A DNA stretch of 64,000 bases, taken from the NCBI GenBank assembly GCA_009360885.1, contig SPEL01000001.1, positions 1 to 64,000 of the forward strand. The letters run 5' to 3'. The DNA is from Sphingobium sp. GTDB taxonomy: Bacteria > Pseudomonadota > Alphaproteobacteria > Sphingomonadales > Sphingomonadaceae. A model generated the notes under the pieces. That model was given only the letters and a program-made list of their open reading frames with translations. It made no database searches and had not been told where the DNA came from. Within the stretch, counting starts at the first letter, position 1, and each line of letters starts with the position of its first letter. This document shows positions 31,517-42,250 of the stretch, piece by piece. The position numbers and the translations under genes are program-made.

Positions 31517-32734
31517 TTATCCTCCGATCACTTTATTGTCAGATGCGGTGTTGACGCCTTTGCTTTGCAGGAAGCGCTTCACATTGCGGGCCGCCTGACG
31601 CAGGCGTTGTTCATTTTCCACCATGGCAATACGGACATAGCCTTCGCCATCTTCGCCATAGCCAACGCCAGCGGCCACCGCGACCTTAGCCTCTGTTAGC
31701 AATTGCTTGGAGAATTCAAGGCTGCCCATATGTTTCAGAGCAGGGGGTAATGGTGCCCAGCAGAACATAGATGCCTTTGCCGCAGGGATTTCCCACCCTG
31801 CGCGCCCAAAGCTTTCGACCAGAACATCGCGGCGCTTATGGTAAAGCTGGCGGTTCTTTTCGACAATATCCTGCGGACCGTTGAGGGCGGCGCAGGCGGC
31901 GGCCTGAATGGGGGTGAACGCGCCATAATCGAGATAGCTTTTGACGCGGGCAAGGGCGGCAATCAGCTTTTTATTGCCAACGGCAAAGCCCATGCGCCAT
32001 CCAGCCATCGAATAGGTTTTGGAGAGGGATGTGAACTCAATCGCCACATCCTTCGCACCCGGCACCTGAAGGATGGAGGGGGTCGGGTTGCCGTCAAAAT
32101 AAAGCTCGGAGTAAGCAAGGTCAGAGATAATCCAGACCTTGTTTTCGCGCGCCCATGCGACCAGCCTTTCGTAAAAGGCGAGGTCCACCGTCTCCGCCGT
32201 TGGGTTGGATGGATAATTGACGATCAATATGCTGGGCCGCGGCACGGTGAACGCCATGGCGCGTTCCAGCGATTCGAAATAATGTTCATCAGGCGTGGTC
32301 GGCACGGAACGGATGGTCGCCCCTGCAATGATGAAGCCGAAAGTGTGAATGGGATAGCTGGGGTTTGGGGCCAGCACCACATCGCCGGGGCCGGTGATCG
32401 CGGTGGCGAGGCTGGAGAGACCCTCTTTGGACCCCATGGTGACGACAACCTCTGTTTCCGGGTCGAGATCTACCCCGAAACGACGGCCATAATAATTGGC
32501 CTGTGCGCGGCGCAGGCCCGGTATCCCCTTGGACTGGGAATATCCATGGGCATCAGGCTTTTGCGCCACTTCGCACAGTTTCTCAATCACATGGGCGGGG
32601 GGCGGCAAATCAGGATTGCCCATGCCAAGGTCAATAATGTCCTCGCCCGCCGCTCGCGCCGCAGCCCGCATCGCATTCACTTCAGCGATTACATAAGGGG
32701 GCAGACGCTTTATGCGGTAAAACTCTTCGGACAT
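31517..32734 (-). CDS. Class I/II PLP-dependent aminotransferase (AlaC / LL-DAP aminotransferase-like)
   Basis: A 405-residue fold-type I aminotransferase with LGMGNPDLPPP, the substrate/PLP segment NYPSNPTAE, DLAYSELYFDG and the Schiff-base Lys at about residue 239 (SLSKTYSMAGWRMGF). Closest by eye to proteins annotated as LL-diaminopimelate aminotransferase or glutamate-pyruvate aminotransferase AlaC. The exact amino donor and acceptor cannot be told. It heads a two-gene run with the DUF2721 gene. Confidence 0.85.
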   Translation of the reverse strand: MSEEFYRIKRLPPYVIAEVNAMRAAARAAGEDIIDLGMGNPDLPPPAHVIEKLCEVAQKPDAHGYSQSKGIPGLRRAQANYYGRRFGVDLDPETEVVVTMGSKEGLSSLATAITGPGDVVLAPNPSYPIHTFGFIIAGATIRSVPTTPDEHYFESLERAMAFTVPRPSILIVNYPSNPTAETVDLAFYERLVAWARENKVWIISDLAYSELYFDGNPTPSILQVPGAKDVAIEFTSLSKTYSMAGWRMGFAVGNKKLIAALARVKSYLDYGAFTPIQAAACAALNGPQDIVEKNRQLYHKRRDVLVESFGRAGWEIPAAKASMFCWAPLPPALKHMGSLEFSKQLLTEAKVAVAAGVGYGEDGEGYVRIAMVENEQRLRQAARNVKRFLQSKGVNTASDNKVIGG

Positions 32735-32835
32735 TATAGTTGCTTTCCTCAGTTAATGCGCCGGAACCATGAAAACACAGAATTGCGAATTGGCCCGACG
32801 CAATCCCCGTTATATACTCTGATTCGTTCTATTGC

Positions 32836-32913
32836 CTAGTGTGGTGGATTTGAAATATGCCTTATTATAAGGGCTAGATGGGGTGCATATTCCAAATCCA
32901 TAAACCGCACTAG
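32836..32913. repeat. 78-bp imperfect inverted repeat 1
   Basis: Left arm begins CTAGTGTGGT...GGATTTGAAATATGCC; the right arm, reverse-complemented, begins CTAGTGCGGT...GGATTTGGAATATGCACC. The arms differ by a few substitutions and a 3-nt gap, with about 20 bases between. It lies in the 357-nt gap between the aminotransferase and phaC, just before a second inverted repeat of the same length. No coding frame is inside. Confidence 0.75.
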
Positions 32914-32925
32914 AATCATAGAGTT

Positions 32926-33003
32926 ACTAGTGACCCTGATGAATCTGAAGCTCGTTTAAAGCCTGCCCGATAGTGAGACGAACTTCAGATTTGGGTCACT
33001 AGT
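32926..33003. repeat. 78-bp imperfect inverted repeat 2
   Basis: Left arm ACTAGTGACCC...AATCTGAAG then CTCGT; the right arm, reverse-complemented, reads ACTAGTGACCC...AATCTGAAG then TTCGT. Both ends are ACTAGT, the two arms are nearly identical, and the centre holds about 26 bases. It starts 12 nt after repeat 1. The rest of this gap (32735-32835 and 33004-33091) is the aminotransferase and phaC upstream sequence, without a clear promoter. Confidence 0.8.
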
Positions 33004-33091
33004 TGGTTGCCCTGCCTTTTGTGGTGAAATTTCGGGTTGACCGGCAACAGGGTGGGGACAGGCAAATTATAAGGGAAGGGAGCGGCCACTT

Positions 33092-34969
33092 ATGTCTGAT
33101 GCTGTGTCGGAGCCTACGAAGGAGCAGGATGCAACGAATGGCGGCATTCTTCCTGATATATCTGCTTTTTCGGGTCTGTTTCAGCCTACGCTCAGCCAGA
33201 TGCAGCTATGGACCCGCTCCATTGGTCAGGCGCAGCAATTGTTGCTGGAACATGCCGCAGGGTTGATGAACCGCGTGGATAATGGGGCAACGGTTCTTGC
33301 CCCCCGGACGGAGCCTTTGTTCCGCCCAGATGGTCTGGCGCAGGCGCAGGCGGATTTTGCGAAAGAAGCGGTCGCTCTGTGGCAGCGTTTCCTCGATAGT
33401 CATATTGGGGATCAGGCGTTGGAGGGAGCGGCTCCGGCAACCAGTATGGCACCGCCCTCCGATAGCCCGGCAGCGCGCAAGGACCGGCGCTTCGCAGACC
33501 CAAAATGGACCGAACATCCCTTTTACGACATGATCCGGCAGAGTTATTTGCTGGCGTCGGATTATCTGTTGCGTCTGTCGGATAGTGTGGATGGTATTGA
33601 TCCCCGACAGAAAGAACAAATGCGCTTTGCAACGCAGGGGCTGGTGGATGCTTTGTCTCCGGCTAATTTCCCGCTGACCAACCCGGTTGTGCTTCAGAAA
33701 ACCATCGAAACCGGCGGAGAGAATCTGGTACGCGGCCTGCGCCACATGCTGGATGATATGGAGCGGGGCCAGCTTACTCAGGCGGATGGCGCGGCCTTTG
33801 AAGTGGGCGTTAACATCGCGGTGACGCCCGGCAAGGTCATTAAGGAAACGCCGCTCTATCAGCTAATCCATTATGCACCGACGACCGATAAGGTGCTGGA
33901 AACGCCGCTGGTCATTTTTCCGCCATGGATCAACCGCTTTTATATTCTCGACCTGTCGGCAGAGAAAAGCTTCGTCAAATGGGCGGTCGATCAGGGGATC
34001 AGTGTATTCATCGTCAGTTGGAAATCAGCCGATGCCAGCATGAAGGATGTGGACTGGGATGATTATATCATCCGTGGCCAGATTGATGCGATTGATACGG
34101 TGCGGTCACTCCTCAAGGTAGAGAGCGTCCACACCATTGGCTATTGTGTTGCGGGGACGACACTCGCCGCAACGCTGGCGTATCTGGCGGCGCGGGGGGA
34201 GGCGGCAAAAGTCGCCAGCGCCACCTTCTTCACCACACAGGTGGATTTCAGCGAGGCGGGGGACATTATGCTGTTCATTGATGATGAACAGCTAAAGCTG
34301 GTGGAGCAGCTTTCGGCTCCCGGTTATCTGGACGGGCGCTATATGGCTGCGACCTTCAACCTGTTGCGTGGGCAGGATTTGATATGGAACTATGTGGTCA
34401 ATAATTACCTGCTTGGGCAGGATTATGCACCCTTTGACCTGCTTTACTGGAATGGCGACACCACTAACCTGCCTGCCAGATGGCATAAAAATTATCTGAC
34501 GGATTTTTACCGTGACAATAAGCTGGCGTTGCCCGGTGGCATCAGCATAGCGGGCGTTCCGATTGACCTGCATAAAATCACTACACCCAGCTATGTGCAG
34601 GCCGGGCGAGAGGACCATATCGCCCCGCCGGGCAGTGTTTGGAAAATGACTGGCTATCTTGCCGGGCCGACCCGATTCGTGCTGGCGGGTTCCGGTCATA
34701 TTGCTGGGGTGGTCAATCCGCCCGCCAAGAATAAATATCAATATTGGACCAATGATGGACCAGTTTCTTCTTTGGCGGAATTTGTTGAAGGGGCAAAAGA
34801 AACAGCAGGAAGCTGGTGGCCGGATTGGGCTGCATGGCTGCGGGCGCAGGCACCAAAGGAAATCGTGGTGAAAGGCGCTCGCATTCCCGGAAAAGGCAAG
34901 CTGAAGCCATTGGAGCCAGCACCGGGGAGCTATGTAAAAAGCGGGAAAATCAGTCCGGCCAATCCGTGA
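33092..34969 (+). CDS. phaC: Class I poly(3-hydroxyalkanoate) polymerase
   Basis: A 625-residue PHA synthase that polymerises (R)-3-hydroxyacyl-CoA into storage polyester at the granule surface. The alpha/beta-hydrolase core has the nucleophile box GYCVAGT (Cys at about residue 352), catalytic Asp at about 508 (GREDHIAPPGSV) and His at about 536 (GSGHIAGV), plus WNGDTTNLP. The box has Ala where the textbook GxCxG box has Gly. The N-terminal about 100 residues are variable as usual. GAAGGGAG lies before the ATG. The phasin gene follows on the same strand. Confidence 0.95.
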   Translation: MSDAVSEPTKEQDATNGGILPDISAFSGLFQPTLSQMQLWTRSIGQAQQLLLEHAAGLMNRVDNGATVLAPRTEPLFRPDGLAQAQADFAKEAVALWQRFLDSHIGDQALEGAAPATSMAPPSDSPAARKDRRFADPKWTEHPFYDMIRQSYLLASDYLLRLSDSVDGIDPRQKEQMRFATQGLVDALSPANFPLTNPVVLQKTIETGGENLVRGLRHMLDDMERGQLTQADGAAFEVGVNIAVTPGKVIKETPLYQLIHYAPTTDKVLETPLVIFPPWINRFYILDLSAEKSFVKWAVDQGISVFIVSWKSADASMKDVDWDDYIIRGQIDAIDTVRSLLKVESVHTIGYCVAGTTLAATLAYLAARGEAAKVASATFFTTQVDFSEAGDIMLFIDDEQLKLVEQLSAPGYLDGRYMAATFNLLRGQDLIWNYVVNNYLLGQDYAPFDLLYWNGDTTNLPARWHKNYLTDFYRDNKLALPGGISIAGVPIDLHKITTPSYVQAGREDHIAPPGSVWKMTGYLAGPTRFVLAGSGHIAGVVNPPAKNKYQYWTNDGPVSSLAEFVEGAKETAGSWWPDWAAWLRAQAPKEIVVKGARIPGKGKLKPLEPAPGSYVKSGKISPANP

Positions 34970-35089
34970 TATTTTGCCGTCTTTGGCGATGATATGGGGG
35001 CTATTGAATTTATATTGCGGAGCACAATAAGGCTTGCATCTGGGTAGAATATTAGTTATTGTGCATCGCAGCAAATGGAGGAGGTCGTC

Positions 35090-35974
35090 ATGGCTGGCAC
35101 CGGTAATGTGACTGGACGAGCTGCTAAAACTGGCGCCGGGAAAACCCCCGCCCGGAAAAGCGCTACGTCTCCCAAAACAGTAGTACCCGCAAAAACTATT
35201 GGCCGTCCGGCAGTGACTAATAAGGTCGATGCTCCGGCGGAAAAATTGGAAAATCAGCAGATGAGGCCGGTTACTGAATTGCCAGTTCCTGAATTGACTG
35301 CCGCTGACATCGCTGCCTCGCAGGAAAAAACAAAAAAGCCCGTCGCACCTAAAAAGGTCGCGCCTGTCAAAGCTGCGCCCAAACCGGTCGTAGCCAAAAC
35401 AGTCGTGCCAAAGCCTGTCGCACCTAAAAGTGCAACACCCACCAGCACCCCTATTGCGCCCCGGCCCGCGCCTTTCGCGGAACCGATCGAACAGAAAGGA
35501 AAACAAGCCGTGTCCGACGTTCTCGAAACCACTAAAAAAGTTGCTGAAGACGCCAAAGAACGCCTCCAGAGCGCCTTTGCCGACGCCAGTGAAAAAGCCA
35601 AGAGCGGCATGGAAAAGTCCACCAAGGCTTTTGAAGAACTCAGCACCATTGCCAAGGGCAATGTAGAAGCCCTCGTCGAATCGAGCCGCATCGCTACCAA
35701 GGGCCTTGAAAATCTTGGTCAGGAAGCTGCTGAATATGGCCGTGCCAATTTTGAAAAAGCATCCGCTGCGATGAAGAGCCTGAGCGCTGCCCGCAGCCCG
35801 GCTGAATTTTTCCAAATTCAGAGCGAACTTTTCTCCAGCAGCTTTGATACCTTTGCCAAGGAAAGCGCAAAGGCCAGCGAAAACCTGCTGAAACTGGCCG
35901 GTGATATTGCTCAGCCGATCAGCACGCGCGTCTCTGTTGTTACTGACAAGGTGAAGAGCAAGCTGTCTGCTTAA
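35090..35974 (+). CDS. Phasin with basic Ala/Lys/Pro-rich N-terminal extension
   Basis: A 294-residue protein in two parts. Residues 1 to about 140 are low-complexity and basic, with repeated Pro-Lys-Lys/Val/Ala units (VAPKKVAPVKAAPK), as in histone H1-like tails. Residues from about 141 form a helical phasin domain (TTKKVAEDAKERLQ, LSTIAKGNVEALVESS, FFQIQSELF). Phasins coat PHA granules. GGAGGAGG lies before the ATG at 35090. An in-frame GTG at 35510, with AGAAAGGA about 10 nt upstream, would give a 154-residue core phasin. It follows phaC, so a granule role is firm; DNA binding by the tail is inferred. Confidence 0.88.
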   Translation: MAGTGNVTGRAAKTGAGKTPARKSATSPKTVVPAKTIGRPAVTNKVDAPAEKLENQQMRPVTELPVPELTAADIAASQEKTKKPVAPKKVAPVKAAPKPVVAKTVVPKPVAPKSATPTSTPIAPRPAPFAEPIEQKGKQAVSDVLETTKKVAEDAKERLQSAFADASEKAKSGMEKSTKAFEELSTIAKGNVEALVESSRIATKGLENLGQEAAEYGRANFEKASAAMKSLSAARSPAEFFQIQSELFSSSFDTFAKESAKASENLLKLAGDIAQPISTRVSVVTDKVKSKLSA

Positions 35975-36027
35975 TTCACCTGATTTTTTGCTGCGACATG
36001 TAAAGGTCGGCAAAATGAATATAGAAC

Positions 36028-36060
36028 AGGCCCCTCTGCTCTTTTTGGGCAGGGGGGCTT
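36028..36060 (+). terminator. Terminator candidate after the phasin gene
   Basis: AGGCCCCTCTGC pairs with GCAGGGGGGCTT (one mismatch and one G-T pair) around an 8-9 base loop, 53 nt after the phasin stop. The stem is strong but the following TTAATTCT is a poor T-run. Confidence 0.5.
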
Positions 36061-36087
36061 AATTCTATGGGATGAGAATTTATAGGC

Positions 36088-36534
36088 ATGGAATCAGGGT
36101 TAAGACGCATGACACCCCTTGCCCAAAATCATGACAGTCGCCATATTCGCAATATGCAATTCATGAGTTCAGCCCACGGCTCTGTCCGGCCCGTTCTTGC
36201 GGGTGAAGATCATAACGACGATGATGGTGGTGCGTCGGGCCCCAATGTCGGAGTCGCCACCCGCACCCGTGCGCAGACGCGTCGCCCGTCACTCTACAAA
36301 GTGCTAATGCTCAACGATGATTATACGCCGATGGAATTTGTTGTGCATGTGCTGCAACGATTCTTCCGCATGGACATGGAGGAAGCGACGCGGGTGATGT
36401 TGCAGGTGCATCAGCGCGGTGTCGGGGTGTGCGGTATTTTCAGCTATGAGGTCGCGGAAACCAAGGTCAATCAGGTGATGGACTTTGCCCGGCAGAATCA
36501 GCACCCGCTGCAATGCACGCTGGAAAAGGCGTGA
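36088..36534 (+). CDS. clpS: ATP-dependent Clp protease adaptor ClpS
   Basis: A 148-residue N-end-rule adaptor that delivers substrates with bulky N-terminal residues to ClpAP. The core is about residues 65-145: [39 protein letters not shown] and [11 protein letters not shown]-like [13 protein letters not shown], with the Asp/His binding pocket residues of the family. The first about 60 residues are poorly conserved, with several possible starts (36088, 36109, 36154, 36163); 36088 gives the longest form and may be too long. Confidence 0.93.
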   Translation: MESGLRRMTPLAQNHDSRHIRNMQFMSSAHGSVRPVLAGEDHNDDDGGASGPNVGVATRTRAQTRRPSLYKVLMLNDDYTPMEFVVHVLQRFFRMDMEEATRVMLQVHQRGVGVCGIFSYEVAETKVNQVMDFARQNQHPLQCTLEKA

Positions 36535-36552
36535 TCTAAGGGCGTTTAGTAA

Positions 36553-36570
36553 CTAGGGTCATGACCCTAA
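36553..36570. repeat. Short palindrome CTAGGGTCATGACCCTAA
   Basis: Near-perfect 18-nt palindrome 18 nt after the clpS stop codon. Related copies lie at 13814-13831, 39333-39350 and 41672-41689, each just after a gene. It has no T-run and its role is unknown. Confidence 0.65.
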
Positions 36571-36744
36571 CAGCTATCTTCTAATCTTTCATGCGGCTTG
36601 CCCTGATATATGGCTGGACGACGCAGCTATGCCATTTCTTTTGGTCGCAGTCCGCCGTGCACCGGTTCGGGGCATCGTCATTTTATAACGGATAGTTATT
36701 TCTGGCACTTGGCGAAGCCCATGGCCTGCGTTATGACCGGGCGC

Positions 36745-37533
36745 ATGATGACCCGCTCCTTTCGGTCCCTTGGCCTTGCCATGGGCGCACTTACCGCTCT
36801 TGCTACTTTGTCTGCCTGTGCAGGTGGGGCAAAGAATAAGGCTGACACCCAATATGTAGCGCGGGATGTCTCAACCCTGTATACCACCGCTAAATATCGG
36901 CTGGATCAGGGGCAGTATAAGCTGGCGGCCGCTTTGTTTGACGAAGTGGAACGCCAGCATCCTTATTCGCCATGGGCACGCCGGGCGCAGCTGATGAGTG
37001 CATTCAGCTATTATATGAATAAGGATTATAACGAATCCATTTCCGCGTCGCAGCGCTTTTTGTCTATTCACCCCGGCAACAAAGATGCGCCTTATGCTTT
37101 TTATCTGATCGCCATCAGCTATTATGAGCAGATCGCCGATGTGTCGCGTGACCAGAAAATCACGCAGCAGGCAAAGGATGCTCTGGGTGAGCTGATCCGC
37201 CGTTTCCCCGAATCCCGCTATGCGGCTGATGCGCGCCTGAAAATCGATCTTGTGAATGACCATCTGGCCGGCAAGGACATGGAAATTGGCCGCTTCTACC
37301 AGCGTCGTGGCCAGTGGATAGCCGCGACCGTGCGGTTCCGTAATGTCATCGAAAATTACCAGACGACCACCCACACGCCAGAGGCACTGGAGCGTCTGGT
37401 AGAAAGCTATCTGGCGCTGGGCGTTCCGGAAGAAGCGAAGAAGGCCGCTGCGGTGCTTGGCGCGAATTATCCCGGCTCTAAATGGTATGAGCATGCCTAT
37501 AAGCTGATCCGGGATCATGCGGCTGGCGCATAA
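36745..37533 (+). CDS. bamD: Outer membrane assembly lipoprotein BamD (ComL)
   Basis: A 262-residue lipoprotein of the BAM complex, which folds beta-barrel proteins into the outer membrane. A signal peptide ends in lipobox LSAC (about residues 21-24), followed by five TPR-like units (LDQGQYKLAAALFDEVERQ, AQLMSAFSYYMNKDY, ADARLKIDLVNDHLAGKDME). The ATG at 36745 is chosen because it starts just before the signal helix; 36733 and 36748 are alternatives, and the frame extending to 36610 lacks family character. recN follows 74 nt later. Confidence 0.9.
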   Translation: MMTRSFRSLGLAMGALTALATLSACAGGAKNKADTQYVARDVSTLYTTAKYRLDQGQYKLAAALFDEVERQHPYSPWARRAQLMSAFSYYMNKDYNESISASQRFLSIHPGNKDAPYAFYLIAISYYEQIADVSRDQKITQQAKDALGELIRRFPESRYAADARLKIDLVNDHLAGKDMEIGRFYQRRGQWIAATVRFRNVIENYQTTTHTPEALERLVESYLALGVPEEAKKAAAVLGANYPGSKWYEHAYKLIRDHAAGA

Positions 37534-37550
37534 GAGGAGTTTAAGGGGGC

Positions 37551-37571
37551 GGCGGAGTTGCATTCTCCGCC
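37551..37571 (+). terminator. GC-rich hairpin between bamD and recN
   Basis: GGCGGAG, TTGCATT, CTCCGCC: a 7-bp perfect stem 17 nt after the bamD stop. The following CTTGTCATCC is a weak T-run, so termination may be partial, leaving recN readthrough. Confidence 0.4.
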
Positions 37572-37607
37572 CTTGTCATCCTGTCATTGGGGGTGAATGA
37601 TCGGCCT

Positions 37608-39284
37608 ATGCTGATTTCCCTTTCCATCCGAAATATTGTGCTGATTGAGGCGCTGGATCTCGATTTTGTACCCGGCCTTGGTGTGCTGACCGGGGAAACG
37701 GGGGCAGGAAAATCCATATTGCTCGATTCGCTGGGGCTTGCGCTGGGGATGCGCGCCGATAGTGGCCTTGTGCGAAGCGGTGAAACGCAGGCGAGTGTCA
37801 CTGCGAGCTTTGATCCGGGTGATGCCGGGCCGCGCCTTATCGCCATGGCGGAGGAAAGCGGGCTGATGCTGGAACCGGGCGAGCCGATCATCATTCGCCG
37901 CACCTTAAAGGCCGATGGTGGCAGCCGGGCCTTTATCAACGATCAGCCCTGTTCTGCGGCGTTGCTCCGCGAAATCGGTGGGGCTCTGGTCGAAATTCAT
38001 GGCCAGCATGATGATCGCGGCCTGCTCAATCCATCGGGCCATCGTGCTTTGCTGGATAGCTTTGCGCGGGGCGATAGTGGCGCTGTCACTCAGGCCTATG
38101 ATAGCTGGCGCAAGGCCATGCAGGCATTGGAAACCGCCCGCGAAGAAGTGGCCCATGCTGAACGGGACCGCGACTATCTCACCCATGTCGTTGCGGAACT
38201 TACGGCTTTTGCGCCGGAACCGGGTGAGGAGGCAAGCCTCGCCGAGGAGCGCGCCACCATGCAAAAGGGCGCGAAACTGGGGGATGACCTGACGACCGTC
38301 AATGGTCTGCTCGGTGGGTCGGACGGGGCGCTGGCACAGCTTCGGCAGGCGGCGCGCTGGCTCGACAGGATTGCGCCAGACCATGGGCATCTGGCCGAGG
38401 CGCTGACTGCTGTTGACCGCGCCGTTATAGAGGCCAGCGAGGCCGAAGATGCGCTGGAACGCGCCGCTGAAGCCCTGTCTTATGACCCGGCGCGGCTGGA
38501 ACTGGTAGAAAGCCGCCTGTTTGATCTGCGCGCCCTTGCGCGAAAGCATCAGGTGCAGGCGGATGATCTCGCGGCGTTGACGGAGGATCTTGCGGCACGT
38601 CTTTCCCGGATAGAGGCAGGGGCCGAGGGGCTGGCGGGGCTAGAAAAGGCGGCGATGCAGGCGCGCGCAGCCTATGAAGGCGTGGCCGCTGCCCTGTCGA
38701 AACATCGGGCAGAGGCTGCTACCCGGCTGGATACTGCGATCGCGGCGGAATTCGCACCGTTAAAGCTGGATGCGGCGCGTTTTCGTACAGTGGTGGAAAC
38801 GCTGCCCGAAACGCAATGGGGGCCGCATGGCATGGACCGGGTGGAGTTCACCATCTCCACCAACCCCGGCGCGCCCTTTGCGCCGCTGATGAAGATTGCA
38901 TCGGGCGGCGAACTTTCCCGCTTCATCCTCGCGCTGAAGGTCGCGCTGGCGGAGCAGGGTGCGGTCGGTACGATGATTTTTGATGAAATTGACCGTGGCG
39001 TTGGCGGCGCGGTGGCGGATGCCATTGGTGAGCGCCTCTCTCGCCTCTCGCAAAGCACGCAGCTTCTGGTGGTGACGCACAGCCCGCAGGTTGCGGCGCG
39101 GGGTGCGGCGCATATGCTGATTGCGAAATCCTCTGATGGTCCAATAGGGCAACAGGTTACGCGGACCGATGTAAAATCCCTGAGTGATGCTGGACGGCGC
39201 GAGGAAATTGCGCGCATGTTATCGGGCGCGGATATCACGGCTGAGGCGCGGGCGCAGGCGGACCGGCTGCTGGAGCGCGTTTGA
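37608..39284 (+). CDS. recN: DNA repair protein RecN
   Basis: A 558-residue SMC-like ATPase acting in double-strand break repair. Walker A GETGAGKS lies near residue 30, two long coiled coils are interrupted in the middle (about residues 160-340), and the C-terminal signature SGGELSRFILALKVALA and Walker B TMIFDEIDRGVGG follow. The start at 37608 is chosen because RecN proteins begin MLxxLSIxNxVLIE; no strong ribosome binding site is visible, and the frame extends seven codons upstream. Confidence 0.94.
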   Translation: MLISLSIRNIVLIEALDLDFVPGLGVLTGETGAGKSILLDSLGLALGMRADSGLVRSGETQASVTASFDPGDAGPRLIAMAEESGLMLEPGEPIIIRRTLKADGGSRAFINDQPCSAALLREIGGALVEIHGQHDDRGLLNPSGHRALLDSFARGDSGAVTQAYDSWRKAMQALETAREEVAHAERDRDYLTHVVAELTAFAPEPGEEASLAEERATMQKGAKLGDDLTTVNGLLGGSDGALAQLRQAARWLDRIAPDHGHLAEALTAVDRAVIEASEAEDALERAAEALSYDPARLELVESRLFDLRALARKHQVQADDLAALTEDLAARLSRIEAGAEGLAGLEKAAMQARAAYEGVAAALSKHRAEAATRLDTAIAAEFAPLKLDAARFRTVVETLPETQWGPHGMDRVEFTISTNPGAPFAPLMKIASGGELSRFILALKVALAEQGAVGTMIFDEIDRGVGGAVADAIGERLSRLSQSTQLLVVTHSPQVAARGAAHMLIAKSSDGPIGQQVTRTDVKSLSDAGRREEIARMLSGADITAEARAQADRLLERV

Positions 39285-39332
39285 GTGATGTAGCAAAGCG
39301 GGCTTTCCTTAGCCTCCTTATGCCGGGCTGTC

Positions 39333-39350
39333 CTGGGGCCTGACCCTAAT
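39333..39350. repeat. Degenerate copy of the short palindrome
   Basis: CTGGGGCCTGACCCTAAT, 48 nt after the recN stop, matches the right half (GACCCTAA) of the copy at 36553 exactly and the left half loosely. Confidence 0.5.
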
Positions 39351-39392
39351 ATGCCGGAACAATGCTTGTCGGCGCGTATTTTAAACCGCTAA

Positions 39393-41689
<2,297 letters not shown>

Positions 41690-41851
41690 GATAAGCCGAT
41701 ATTCAATCCGGGCGCAGTGTCCATAAATTTAGTGGGCGCGATCTGTGTTAAATTGGTCCGCTCCATGCAGCGGGGGGCACGCTAATCATGGTTTTTCCGT
41801 GACCATAGGTGTAATGGCGGGCTGAATAGTACCGCACCGGAGTCGCCGGAA

Positions 41852-42250
41852 ATGACCATGATTGGGGCTATTGCCCTCCTTTTCACCTGTCAGCTCCTGG
41901 GTGAAATCATCCACCGCCTTGCCGGACTGCCCTTGCCGGGGTCGGTTATCGGCATGGTGTTGCTCATCTGCTGGCTGGGGCTGGTTCGTAAGGAGCGCCC
42001 GACGCTGGAGGCGGTGACGGGCTGGCTGACCGCGCATCTTTCCATCATGTTTGTGCCATCGGCGGTGGGATTGATCGAGGAAGGCCCGGTTTTATCGCAA
42101 TATGGCATCGGCCTTGCCGTTGCGACAATCATTTCTACGCTGCTGACGATGGTGGTAGGGGCGCTGGTGTTCCGCTGGGCGCTGCGTTGGGTGAAGCAGG
42201 ATGATGATGCGGGTAATGAGGAGACCGAAAGAGAGGGGATGGGCGCATGA
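41852..42250 (+). CDS. lrgA: CidA/LrgA family membrane protein (holin-like)
   Basis: A 132-residue protein with about four membrane helices, starting GAIALLFTCQLLGEIIHRL and containing LPLPGSVIGMVLL and FVPSAVGLIEE, as in CidA/LrgA. These were first described as holin-like modulators of murein hydrolases in Staphylococcus; in plants and other bacteria LrgAB-type proteins export glycolate or pyruvate. The role here is open. Overlaps lrgB by 4 nt (ATGA). The upstream gap holds a small ATGGT/ACCAT hairpin near 41789-41806. Confidence 0.85.
   Translation: MTMIGAIALLFTCQLLGEIIHRLAGLPLPGSVIGMVLLICWLGLVRKERPTLEAVTGWLTAHLSIMFVPSAVGLIEEGPVLSQYGIGLAVATIISTLLTMVVGALVFRWALRWVKQDDDAGNEETEREGMGA

Noticed and set aside
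33037-33072. TTGACC and TTATAA as a promoter of phaC
   Set aside because: Spacing of about 24 nt is too long to support a call.
34292-36013. 573-codon minus-strand frame antisense to phaC and the phasin gene
   Set aside because: Phe/Gly-rich pattern is the reverse reading of the Lys/Ala-rich phasin; it also crosses an intergenic region.
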